Source of the DNA: Candidatus Kapaibacterium sp. | GTDB taxonomy: Bacteria > Bacteroidota > Ignavibacteria > Kapaibacteriales > Kapaibacteriaceae | Length of the DNA stretch: 8,380 nucleotides | Assembly: GCA_030830285.1 (NCBI GenBank) | Contig: JAURNF010000206.1 | Span: 1 to 8,380 of the forward strand | Reading direction: 5' to 3' | Shown: positions 1 through 6,952 of the stretch, piece after piece | How positions within the stretch are numbered: position 1 is the stretch's first letter | How the letters are laid out: every line of letters starts with the position of its first letter | The notes under the pieces: generated by a model | Told to the model about the DNA's origin: nothing | What the model saw: the letters and a program-made list of their open reading frames with translations, nothing else | Database searches by the model: none | Position numbers and translations under genes: made by a program

Positions 1-860
1 TCGTTGTTCCATGCGCGTGTTGCTTCACGTCGCACGCGCTCGAAGTCCCAATGCGGTAGCTCCTCAACAAGGTTGCGGTGAGCCCCCTGAACATCAACGG
101 ATGAAATGCCAACCTTTACGAGCAATGGTGATGATGTGGCGCGAAACGTCAACAATGCAGCAATGTCATTGCTTGTGAGTGCTGATCCAAACTTCATGCG
201 TGGGCGACCCGGCACGGTGCATGCGGTAAGGGGCTCAGAAAACTCCATCACGAAGTACACGTGTTGATCGCGGGCCCATGCTTCGCTGCGACGATAGCCC
301 TCGATGCGTGTCGGACTCACCAAGCGAAGCTCTGCTGCGAGTGTCTTATCGCGATGTCGCAAGTCGAGCACAACAGTGCGCGTGCGAGCGTTTGCAGGAA
401 ATGTGTAGCGATGCATTCCAACGCGTGTGGTTGCTGTGAGCTCCACGCGCACATCATCATCAGTGAGTGTGACTGCGTAGTATCCAGGCTGTGCTACTTC
501 GTCGCTATGACGATAGCGCGATGCGTAGCGCTTCGGATCAACCGATACTGCACGCGTACGTGGCATCAGCAGAATGTCGCCATAGTCTGAGCAGCCCGTA
601 CCGCTTAGGTGCGTGTGTGTGAAGCCGTAGATCAGCGAGTCTGCATGGTAGTATCCGCTGCAGCCTTCCCAGCTACCATCACGTCGTGTATCCGGACTTA
701 GCTGCACCATCGCGTAGGGAAGTGTAGCACCTGGATACGTGTGGCCAACACCACCCGTACCAGTCATCGGATCGACGTATCGTGTGAGGTCCTGTGCGGT
801 GACTGCTGCGGTGCACATCATCACCATCAGCAGTGTTGCAATGAAGGGGCGAAGCATCAT
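1..860 (-). CDS. GH92 family alpha-mannosidase-like glycosidase, N-terminal part (runs off left edge)
   Basis: Read from an ATG at 860 on the minus strand, 286 codons lie in the window and the C-terminus is missing. Residues 1-22 form a signal peptide (hydrophobic core, then AVTA before QD), so the enzyme is exported. The mature start matches the conserved N-terminal block of glycoside hydrolase family 92: YVDPMTGTGG (28-37), HTYPGATLPYAMVQLSPDT (40-58), DGSWEGCSGYYH (61-72) and YGFTHTHLSGTGCSDYGD (78-95). GH92 enzymes are calcium-dependent exo-acting alpha-mannosidases that trim N-glycan or mannan chains. Their acidic catalytic residues lie in the C-terminal domain, outside this window, so activity and linkage preference cannot be judged. 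The start is 34 nt after the stop of the upstream lipoprotein gene, suggesting an operon. No Shine-Dalgarno sequence precedes this ATG. A second ATG follows directly at 857. Family assignment is secure; specificity is not. Confidence 0.93.
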   Translation of the reverse strand, partial: MMLRPFIATLLMVMMCTAAVTAQDLTRYVDPMTGTGGVGHTYPGATLPYAMVQLSPDTRRDGSWEGCSGYYHADSLIYGFTHTHLSGTGCSDYGDILLMPRTRAVSVDPKRYASRYRHSDEVAQPGYYAVTLTDDDVRVELTATTRVGMHRYTFPANARTRTVVLDLRHRDKTLAAELRLVSPTRIEGYRRSEAWARDQHVYFVMEFSEPLTACTVPGRPRMKFGSALTSNDIAALLTFRATSSPLLVKVGISSVDVQGAHRNLVEELPHWDFERVRREATRAWNN

Positions 861-894
861 TGCGGAAACTACGGAGGGAATAGGGAGGTTGGAG

Positions 895-1320
895 TTACTC
901 CTTAAACAGCACCATCGTGCCGCTTCCAGCGTCGAGGTCGGCAGCCCATTTCTTGTTTGCGTTCTTCCAGAGCTTGCCAACCTTGATGTAGCCTGTCTCA
1001 TCGTAGAGACCGCCGTCGTTCACAATGCCGCGACTCGTCATCGCTTGCGATGCATCATAATCATCGCCAAAACCAGTCTTCATTGTCGTTGTCGCATACC
1101 ATGTCGATGACGATACCACGAGTTCAGTTTTTCCCTGACCGTTCTCGTATACATACGTTCCGGTTGGGTCGGTATCTTCCGCAGGTTCAGACGAAGCTGA
1201 TGTCTGTGACGTGCTACCGGATTGGTCAGATGATGAGTTATCGTCCTGTGTCGAACGTGAACAGGAAGCAATGACAGAAACTGTACAGATTGCTAGAACG
1301 AACATAGATATCGTCTTCAC
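895..1320 (-). CDS. Small lipoprotein of unknown function, upstream of the GH92 gene
   Basis: A 141-residue protein that I do not recognise as a named family. The start is GTG at 1320: AAGGGG (plus-strand CCCCTT, 1328-1333) sits 7 nt upstream, and this start supplies the basic n-region MKTIS. A lipoprotein signal peptide ends at the lipobox VIASC, so Cys20 is probably acylated. Residues 21-52 are a Ser/Thr/Asp-rich tether; QDD at 25-27 weakly resembles the acidic lipoprotein export signal of Bacteroidota, so surface exposure is possible. Residues 53-141 look like a small all-beta domain (TGTYVYENGQGKTELVVS, then GIVNDGGLYDETGYIKVGKLWK) ending in GTMVLFKE. It precedes GH92 with a 34-nt gap and is probably cotranscribed, so it may assist that enzyme or bind its substrate. 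That role is inferred from position only. The only in-frame ATG before the lipobox (1305) would leave a very short signal. Confidence 0.82.
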   Translation of the reverse strand: MKTISMFVLAICTVSVIASCSRSTQDDNSSSDQSGSTSQTSASSEPAEDTDPTGTYVYENGQGKTELVVSSSTWYATTTMKTGFGDDYDASQAMTSRGIVNDGGLYDETGYIKVGKLWKNANKKWAADLDAGSGTMVLFKE

Positions 1321-1555
1321 GATAGGGCCCCTTCAGATGCGTGTGGTAAATCATTCACGTGCAAGGTATGCCGATGTACCCTCGGACTAGGTGATGAATA
1401 AAGTGGTAGTTGCGGTATTGTGATTCTAGTGAGACGTTTTACGCCGTGAATGAATTGATGCCTAGCATATCTTGTAGCTCTGCACCTATGTATGATTCGT
1501 TGTGCAGTTCTGTAGAGTCCACAATTTCCATTGTACGGTTGATTGAGAGGAATGC
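1321..1555. promoter_or_regulatory. Divergent intergenic region between lipoprotein/GH92 and the large exported protein
   Basis: These 235 bases separate two genes pointing away from each other, so promoters for both must lie here or within the neighbouring gene ends. I could not find a convincing paired promoter in either direction, neither sigma70-type nor the Bacteroidota TTG/TAnnTTTG type. TATGAT at 1491-1496 resembles a -10 box but has no good -35 partner. The region holds the Shine-Dalgarno sites of both genes (CCCCTT 1328-1333 for the minus strand; GAGAGG 1545-1550 for the plus strand) and a spaced 9-bp inverted repeat. Short open frames crossing it lack protein-like composition and were not called. 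Confidence 0.5.
1351..1453. repeat. Spaced 9-bp inverted repeat TCATTCACG / CGTGAATGA
   Basis: TCATTCACG at 1351-1359 is exactly the reverse complement of CGTGAATGA at 1445-1453. The match extends to AA plus nine bases with one mismatch between. The arms are 85 nt apart inside the divergent intergenic region, so this could be a pair of operator half-sites for a regulator controlling both directions. A match of this length in a region this size can arise by chance. Confidence 0.3.
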
Positions 1556-4345
1556 ATGAGTACTCGTGTAATGTCGATTTGTCGCGCTGTGGTTTACGTT
1601 GTGTGTGTACTTGCCGCATCTGGCGCTATCGCACAGCAACGAGCGCCTAAGATCTCGGAAATGCTTGCCTCTGATGTGACTCTTGGAACTGAGTACTGGA
1701 TCGCGATTCCACCGAATGAGATCAATCCGTTTCCTGTTGACGAGCTCGAGATCTATGTCGCCTCTGCCTATGAGACAGAGATTGAGGTGTATGATGCTGC
1801 TGGGAGCAAGACCTATAAGCGGAAGCTGATGCCCTACGAGATTCGTACGCTTTCCGACAAGCGGGGGGAGACGAACTGGACGTGGGAAGTGCGTGATGCA
1901 GAGAAAGTTGTGAAGCAGGGGATACGCATCATTGCTGCCCGACCGATATCAGTGTACGTCCTAAACTCAAAGACAACGACATCGGATGGATACATGGCGA
2001 TTCCTGTGAGTGCATGGGGAACCGAGTACGTTGCAACGACGTACTATGATTTTCGCGAATTCAAACAGTGGGGAGGAGGATTCATTGTTGTTGGTCGTGA
2101 AGGTGGTACCGAAGTAACCATTCAACTTCGTGGGGTTGGAGCGAATGAAGCGAAAACCTCCGGTGGTCGCTCGCTTAATGGTCAGCCCTTTACCGTGTTG
2201 CTCGACGAAGGTGATGTCTATATGGTCAAAGGTGATGCAACGACCCGAGGTGTATTTGACCTCACAGGATCGAAAATCACATCGAACAGGCCTATCGGTC
2301 TTATCTCCTTTCATGAGCGTACAACGATGCCGAACCTGCTCATCAACGGAAATGGACGTAATCACCTCGCCGAGATGACACCACCGACAAGCACATGGGG
2401 CAAGCGCTACGCATCGTTGGAGCTCCAGCGTGAGAATCGCAATGGACAAGGGAAGGGTGATGTGTTTCGTGTGATTGCTCGCGATTCGAATACCACATGG
2501 TCTCTGAAATACTATGACAGGCAGAGCCAGAAGCCTCTTGGACAGCAGGGCGGCCTAATTGCGAAGGCTGGTGAGTTCGTTGATCTCGCACAAGCTGCTG
2601 CACCAACGACACTCACACATGGCTATGCAGTGTGGGAAGCAGACAAGCCAATCTTTGTGATGCAGTATTCGTGTTCGTCGTCATGGGATGGCGATCCGAT
2701 CCTTGATCCGTTCATGATGAATGTGACACCGGAAGAGCAGTTTGTTACAAGTGCAATCTTCCAGTGTCCGACTGCGGCAAAGTTTTCAAAGAACCGATTG
2801 AATCTCATCGTTAAGACCGATACAGCCTCGACGAACCTCATTGATAATCTCAAATCGCTCGAGATTGATGGTATTCCGGTCTGGAAACATCCATCGGCAC
2901 AGAGTCCGACGCTGCTGTTTAACAAGATGCCAGGCGGACTGTATTGGACGACGCTTGACTTTGGAGCTGAATCGCGAGCACACCGTATCACCAGTAACGG
3001 TGCAGTGAAGTTTGGTGGATACGTCTATGGCTATGGCGCTGTTGATGCTTACGGCTGGCCCATTATCTCTGCCGGAACGGATTTACGATTCATCGACACG
3101 ATGCCTCCCGTCATCTCTCGAACGCAGGAATGTGGCACGTTTACCTGTGAAGTGTCGGAACTTCGAAACATCCCCGACCCACCTCGTAGTGTACCAATGG
3201 AGTCGGATCAGATCGAAACTGGAGTAGCCTTGATTGATACGATGCCAGGTGCTGGAAACGTGAACTACAAGCTTGAGTTACTCACTGATCAGTCCTTCCC
3301 ACGCGTCACGTCGTACAAGAAGTTCAAATACGCGTTGAAGGTCATCAATCCGAACCTTGATGCACGATGTGTGTACTTCGTGCGCGACTGGGCAGGTAAT
3401 CAAACTCTTGATACCTGCGAGTATAGCGTGCCTCGAATTGGGGTTGACATTAACCTCATTGACTTTGGCAAGACGCGGCTTCAGAGCAAGGTTGAGAGGG
3501 ATGTCGTCGTCCGAAACCCTTCAATGTCAGACCTTGTCATCAAGGCATGCTCACTGAAACGAGGAGCCCGGTTCACGATCGTGCGGAGTTCGTCAAGTTT
3601 GCCGGATGTGTTGCAGGCAGGCGATAGTCTTGTGATTACGCTGCGCTATGATGCTGCAGAGGAAACAACAGACCTCACGCAGGACTTTGATCTTGATACG
3701 CTGGTTGTTTCTTCAACGTGTGCTGATACCAGAGTCCCTGTGCGCGGCATCACGGCGGAGCCACGTATCACCGTTGAAGACTATGATGCAGGCGTTGTCT
3801 TGCCTTCGGAGCTTGTGTGTAAGTCCGGAGGGTTGCGTGTCACTAACCCGGGCAGTGATACACTAGTGATCACTCGCGTTACTGGACTTGCAGGGACGAA
3901 CTTTTCGCTGACGCCGGCAGCGTTGACCGCACTGCCGTATGTCATTCCACCTGGATCATTTTATCAGGTTCAAGATCTGTGCTATCGCCGTACTGATCAA
4001 GGTTCGGACTCGATCCAAGTGGAGTTCATATCAAATGCTGAGGGTCCAAAAGCATACTCGATCTGGCGTGGATCTACTGTCACGACGAGTGTTGATGACG
4101 ACCAACTCACGTCAGTTGTTTGCACAAGTACTCCAGAGGGCATCAACGTCGCGTGGGATCTATCGAACGTCGCAACCGTCCGTGCGATCACGCTTCGTGG
4201 CGAGGTCCTTGCGTCTGCGTCTGTAACATTAGACGCGCGGAACGTGCTCCTTCGCACGAATGATGCATCGCAGCAAGTTGTTCTTGTACATCTCTGTGAT
4301 GCAGCGGGAGCTGTTGTCTATCAGCGCAAGGTTGTGTTGCGGTAG
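1556..4345 (+). CDS. Exported multidomain protein: IgGFc-binding-type N-terminal domain, Ig-like and ASH-like modules, T9SS-type C-terminus
   Basis: A 929-residue secreted protein. The ATG at 1556 has GAGAGG 5 nt upstream and gives a signal peptide cleaved about residue 26 (SGAIA/QQ). Residues 44 to about 500 match the IgGFc-binding protein N-terminal domain: GTEYWIAIPPNE (44-55), IRIIAARPISVYVLNSKT (123-140), SDGYMAIPVSAWGTEY (143-158), FDLTGSKITSNRPIGLIS (234-251) and WGKRYASL (281-288). The name comes from a mammalian homologue and does not imply antibody binding here. Residues 515-622 look Ig-like (PPVIS start, DWAGN near the end), with four cysteines (526, 531, 605, 621) that could pair. 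Two ASH/DUF1573-like beta-sandwiches follow: about 627-732 (INLIDFGKTR) and 736-840. The last 85 residues, ending VVYQRKVVLR, resemble a type A T9SS sorting domain, removed when the protein is attached to the surface or released. Likely role: adhesin or surface-layer protein (inference). Domain calls are confident; function is not. Confidence 0.9.
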   Translation: MSTRVMSICRAVVYVVCVLAASGAIAQQRAPKISEMLASDVTLGTEYWIAIPPNEINPFPVDELEIYVASAYETEIEVYDAAGSKTYKRKLMPYEIRTLSDKRGETNWTWEVRDAEKVVKQGIRIIAARPISVYVLNSKTTTSDGYMAIPVSAWGTEYVATTYYDFREFKQWGGGFIVVGREGGTEVTIQLRGVGANEAKTSGGRSLNGQPFTVLLDEGDVYMVKGDATTRGVFDLTGSKITSNRPIGLISFHERTTMPNLLINGNGRNHLAEMTPPTSTWGKRYASLELQRENRNGQGKGDVFRVIARDSNTTWSLKYYDRQSQKPLGQQGGLIAKAGEFVDLAQAAAPTTLTHGYAVWEADKPIFVMQYSCSSSWDGDPILDPFMMNVTPEEQFVTSAIFQCPTAAKFSKNRLNLIVKTDTASTNLIDNLKSLEIDGIPVWKHPSAQSPTLLFNKMPGGLYWTTLDFGAESRAHRITSNGAVKFGGYVYGYGAVDAYGWPIISAGTDLRFIDTMPPVISRTQECGTFTCEVSELRNIPDPPRSVPMESDQIETGVALIDTMPGAGNVNYKLELLTDQSFPRVTSYKKFKYALKVINPNLDARCVYFVRDWAGNQTLDTCEYSVPRIGVDINLIDFGKTRLQSKVERDVVVRNPSMSDLVIKACSLKRGARFTIVRSSSSLPDVLQAGDSLVITLRYDAAEETTDLTQDFDLDTLVVSSTCADTRVPVRGITAEPRITVEDYDAGVVLPSELVCKSGGLRVTNPGSDTLVITRVTGLAGTNFSLTPAALTALPYVIPPGSFYQVQDLCYRRTDQGSDSIQVEFISNAEGPKAYSIWRGSTVTTSVDDDQLTSVVCTSTPEGINVAWDLSNVATVRAITLRGEVLASASVTLDARNVLLRTNDASQQVVLVHLCDAAGAVVYQRKVVLR

Positions 4346-4380
4346 GCAGTAGAACTGACCCAATGACCACCATTCCCTAA

Positions 4381-4414
4381 CTTCGTGCTGTCCTGTCACA
4401 TCGAATAGCACAAG
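4381..4414 (+). other. Possible hairpin overlapping the ribosome binding site of the hydrolase gene
   Basis: CTT-c-GTGCT (4381-4389) can pair with AGCAC-AAG (4407-4414), giving an 8-bp stem with one bulged C and a 17-nt loop. The 3' arm runs into the purine-rich Shine-Dalgarno stretch (4412-4422) of the gene starting at 4424. No U-tract follows, so it does not look like an intrinsic terminator. It might modulate translation or be fortuitous. Confidence 0.25.
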
Positions 4415-4423
4415 GGGGAGAGT

Positions 4424-5662
4424 ATGCTTCGACAGCTACTTGTTGGTATTGTTTGCGCAGTGATTCTTGCTGGGTGTTCGTCAACGGATCCAGTTGCACC
4501 GGTTACACCTGGTGAGCTGGTAAAGGTCGACCTTCTGGGCAGGTACGATGTTGCGCGTATTCAGGCGGTGATCGACCAAGGACTGACGCTGTTCTTGACC
4601 AAGGGTACGATGTCGCCGGATGCATTTCGTAGTCAGCTTGCGCCGGCGAAGCACGGTGTCAAGCTCTATAAGATTGCCTATCAGTCGGTGATTCCGGAGA
4701 AGAACAATGCTTCGGTTACAGCCTACGGTCTGGTCGTGATTCCAGATAGCATCCTTCCCGGTGCACCAATTGTCAGCTACCAGCATGGGACCATCTTCGA
4801 TCGGAGTTGGGTGCCGTCGAATCCCGATGGATCGATCGAAACACAGTTCATGATCTCGCAGTTTGCCTCGCAGGGCTACATCGTCATTGCTCCTGATTAC
4901 TTTGGTACAACGCCTGGAAGTACAGCTCCGAATTCATACTTCGTTGCGCAGAGCACTGCGCAAGCGTGTATCGATATGTACCGTGCATCGATGACGATGT
5001 TGCAGCAACAAGGGATTACACCAGGGAAGCTCTTCATCAATGGATGGTCGCAAGGGGGCTATAGCACGCTGCTCTTCTTGCGTGCATTGGAGCTCGCGAA
5101 CATCCCAGTTGCAGCAGCGGCATCAGCATCGGGTCCGGCCGACCCATTGCTCTTTGTTTCATCAGTATTGAATAACACAAGCCCCTTCTTTGCAGGCTTC
5201 AGCGTGGCGGCTCTGACAAATCTGATGCTTTCAATGGATGCGTACCAAGGTCTAAATGGGTATGTCGAAGAGGCCGTCGTCCCGAAGTATCTCGACAAGG
5301 TGCGCAAGCTTCATCGTTTCGAGATGACGTTCGACGACTTTGCAAACGACGTTCCGTTGGTGATCGATTCGTTGTACACAGATCTGTTTTATGCAGACAG
5401 TCGCACTGCTACAAAACCCTTCTGGAAGATGCTCGACGCTGGTGCTGCGTATCGATGGCGCATGAAGACGCCATTGCGCGCGTTCTACAGCTATCGTGAC
5501 GAAGCCATCCCGTGGCAAGTAGCTCGAATCGCAGCTGACTATCAAAACACAATCGGCAATGCAACAGCAGAAGCAATCGACGCAGGTGCAACCGCGGATC
5601 ACCGCGCTGTATACATCTACTCGCTGATTAACATTAAACCATGGTTTGATTCACTCCGGTAA
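4424..5662 (+). CDS. Lipoprotein alpha/beta-hydrolase (secretory lipase/esterase-like)
   Basis: A 412-residue lipoprotein with an alpha/beta-hydrolase fold. The ATG at 4424 follows a strong purine stretch (AAGGGGGAGAG, 4412-4422). The signal peptide ends in the lipobox LAGC, so Cys18 is probably acylated and the protein anchored to a membrane; no acidic surface-export signal follows the Cys (CSST). The order of motifs fits the secretory lipase/esterase group: QHGT (120-123, oxyanion-hole region), GYIVIAPDYFG (151-161), the nucleophile elbow GWSQGG with Ser209 (207-212), then YSYRDEAIP with Asp359 as likely acid and ATADH with His393 as likely base. The full triad is present, so an active ester hydrolase is expected; the substrate (lipid, acylated sugar or other ester) is unknown. 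The next gene begins 4 nt after the stop, so the two are very probably cotranscribed and may act together. Confidence 0.88.
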   Translation: MLRQLLVGIVCAVILAGCSSTDPVAPVTPGELVKVDLLGRYDVARIQAVIDQGLTLFLTKGTMSPDAFRSQLAPAKHGVKLYKIAYQSVIPEKNNASVTAYGLVVIPDSILPGAPIVSYQHGTIFDRSWVPSNPDGSIETQFMISQFASQGYIVIAPDYFGTTPGSTAPNSYFVAQSTAQACIDMYRASMTMLQQQGITPGKLFINGWSQGGYSTLLFLRALELANIPVAAAASASGPADPLLFVSSVLNNTSPFFAGFSVAALTNLMLSMDAYQGLNGYVEEAVVPKYLDKVRKLHRFEMTFDDFANDVPLVIDSLYTDLFYADSRTATKPFWKMLDAGAAYRWRMKTPLRAFYSYRDEAIPWQVARIAADYQNTIGNATAEAIDAGATADHRAVYIYSLINIKPWFDSLR

Positions 5663-5666
5663 GAAC

Positions 5667-6719
5667 ATGAAGAACCTTGTCATCATTCTTGCATCAGCGT
5701 TGTTCATCAGCGCGTGTTCGTCAACAACAACTCCCGTCGATTCTGCGCGCATTGCGTGGGCGGTAGGGAATTGCGCTCCTGCTGAAACGGGATATGCAAG
5801 CATCCTCAAGACCACCGACGGTGGTGCTACGTGGTCGCGTCAAGGCGTGGGGCAGGCATCGCTATTAGGCATCGACCTCGCCGATGTGAAGGCTATCGAC
5901 GCGCAGCACGTCTGGGCTGTTGGTACCAAGAGTACGATCGTGCATACAACCGATGGCGGTGCTACATGGATGGCTGTTGCGACGCCGTTGACATCGCAGG
6001 TAGGTCTGCAGTCGATTGACATCGTCAATGGCACGCACATCTACGTGACAGGTGAGCAGGGCACAGTGCTGCGCTCAACGAACGCAGGCGCAACGTGGTC
6101 GCTGTGTGATACCACGGGATTCAATGGAGCGATGATCCAAGGCGTGCATGCGATCTCAGCCGATCGTGTGATGATCTGCGGTGGTATTCCGGTTGAGAAT
6201 GATCTTGCCCTAGGATTTAATCGCACCACCACAAACGGCGGTGCGTCGTGGGAGTCAGTTGAGTTCCCGAACAACTTTAATCGGCATGAACTGATTGGTG
6301 CATATCACTACGGCACCACCCTCGTGTTCTACGGCACAACGAACTACTACGTTGTGAGTCGTGATAACGGCATCACATGGCGAGCCGACTCTACAGCTGT
6401 TGCAGGTGGAACAAATGGTGGCGCTGATATCAACCATCTCATCATGCTCAGCGAGAACACATGGTGGGCGTCGATGGATATGGGGCATATCCTGCGCACA
6501 GAGAATGCTGGCACTACATGGTCCGACTACGCCGAGAACCTGCGCGGCACGTTTCTGCTCGGCATCGATGCGTTCGACAGCAACAATGCGATTAGCGTTG
6601 GAGAGACAGTTGGCTTCCCACGAACGGGTCCGATAGCACGCACTACCGATGGCGGTGCGACATGGACCAAGGTCTTCTCGCACGACAACGCACTATTTCA
6701 TGTGTCGTGCGTGAGGTGA
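5667..6719 (+). CDS. Lipoprotein seven-Asp-box beta-propeller (BNR/YCF48-like)
   Basis: A 350-residue lipoprotein from the ATG at 5667. An in-frame TTG at 5646 would add seven residues and overlap the upstream gene; the ATG is preferred because MKNLVIILAS makes a normal signal start. The lipobox ISAC places the acylated residue at Cys17, followed by CSST as in the hydrolase. Seven Asp-box (BNR-type, S/T-x-D-x-G-x-T-W) motifs are visible: TTDGGATW 49-56 and 94-101, STNAGATW 137-144, TTNGGASW 188-195, SRDNGITW 231-238, TENAGTTW 278-285 and TTDGGATW 326-333. This predicts a seven-bladed propeller. The closest known architecture is the YCF48/HCF136-like group, but similar propellers are widespread in secreted bacterial proteins and the photosystem role of YCF48 should not be assumed. 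No sialidase arginine triad or FRIP-type motif is evident. The 4-nt gap and weak Shine-Dalgarno suggest translational coupling to the hydrolase. Likely a scaffold or binding partner (inference). Confidence 0.88.
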   Translation: MKNLVIILASALFISACSSTTTPVDSARIAWAVGNCAPAETGYASILKTTDGGATWSRQGVGQASLLGIDLADVKAIDAQHVWAVGTKSTIVHTTDGGATWMAVATPLTSQVGLQSIDIVNGTHIYVTGEQGTVLRSTNAGATWSLCDTTGFNGAMIQGVHAISADRVMICGGIPVENDLALGFNRTTTNGGASWESVEFPNNFNRHELIGAYHYGTTLVFYGTTNYYVVSRDNGITWRADSTAVAGGTNGGADINHLIMLSENTWWASMDMGHILRTENAGTTWSDYAENLRGTFLLGIDAFDSNNAISVGETVGFPRTGPIARTTDGGATWTKVFSHDNALFHVSCVR

Positions 6720-6952
6720 TGCTACACTTCTACGACGTGCTTGGTAGTAACGTGTGAGCATGTACCATGTTCCTCATCACACCCCTCAACTAGGCCATAC
6801 ATACGACAAGTGGTAAAAACGTAGTATATCTCGAAACGACGAGTTGCAGCCCATTTCTCTTCCCGACATTTGTCCGTTGGAGCGCTGCATTTCCGCATGC
6901 TTGCTGCGTTGGTGTGGCGCATGTGATACCTGCGTATCGAGGGGGCTTCGTG
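6720..6952. other. Intergenic stretch upstream of the OmpA-family gene
   Basis: No convincing gene lies between the propeller stop (6719) and the proposed OmpA start. The OmpA frame is open back to a TAG at 6791-6793, but residues encoded before about 6923 show no signal-peptide character. The stretch contains a weak imperfect hairpin (GTGTGA 6752-6757 with TCACAC 6777-6782) without a U-tract, and a short AT-rich patch at 6811-6830. The spacing suggests the OmpA gene has its own promoter, but none could be assigned with confidence. Confidence 0.45.
6939..6945 (+). promoter_or_regulatory. Shine-Dalgarno site favouring a GTG start for the OmpA-family gene
   Basis: GAGGGGG at 6939-6945 is the only strong Shine-Dalgarno-like stretch near the N-terminus. 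It lies 4 nt before an in-frame GTG at 6950 and 7 nt before another at 6953. The in-frame ATGs at 6992 and 7010 have no such site. This resembles the purine stretch before the hydrolase gene and decides the start chosen here. Confidence 0.5.

Noticed and set aside
261..590. Cys/Ala-rich plus-strand open frame of 109 codons
   Set aside because: It lies opposite the GH92 coding sequence, whose conserved family motifs are unmistakable. There is no ribosome binding site or domain; it is a shadow.
1317..1639. Two overlapping minus-strand open frames across the divergent intergenic region
   Set aside because: Composition is not protein-like, they overlap the signal-peptide region of the gene at 1556 and the start of the lipoprotein gene, and no signal or domain is seen.
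5646..5666. TTG start extending the propeller gene upstream
   Set aside because: It overlaps the hydrolase gene by 17 nt, has no better ribosome binding site, and adds MIHSGKN before a normal lipoprotein signal that begins at the ATG.
5667..6719. Sialidase or photosystem II assembly factor assignment for the propeller
   Set aside because: Asp boxes alone do not show sialidase activity, no arginine triad or FRIP-type motif is visible, and no photosynthetic context is present.
6752..6782. Hairpin after the propeller gene as a terminator
   Set aside because: Only a 6-bp outer stem with an asymmetric internal loop and no U-tract, so an intrinsic terminator is not supported.
6844..6872. Bacteroidota-type promoter (TTG 6844-6846, GACATTTG 6865-6872, 18-nt spacer)
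   Set aside because: It matches the TTG/TAnnTTTG pattern with one mismatch, but short degenerate motifs like this occur often by chance and no second line of evidence supports it.
6722..6922. Minus-strand 66-codon open frame after the propeller gene
   Set aside because: No ribosome binding site, signal or recognisable domain; Cys/Arg/His-rich composition is typical of non-coding frames in this sequence.
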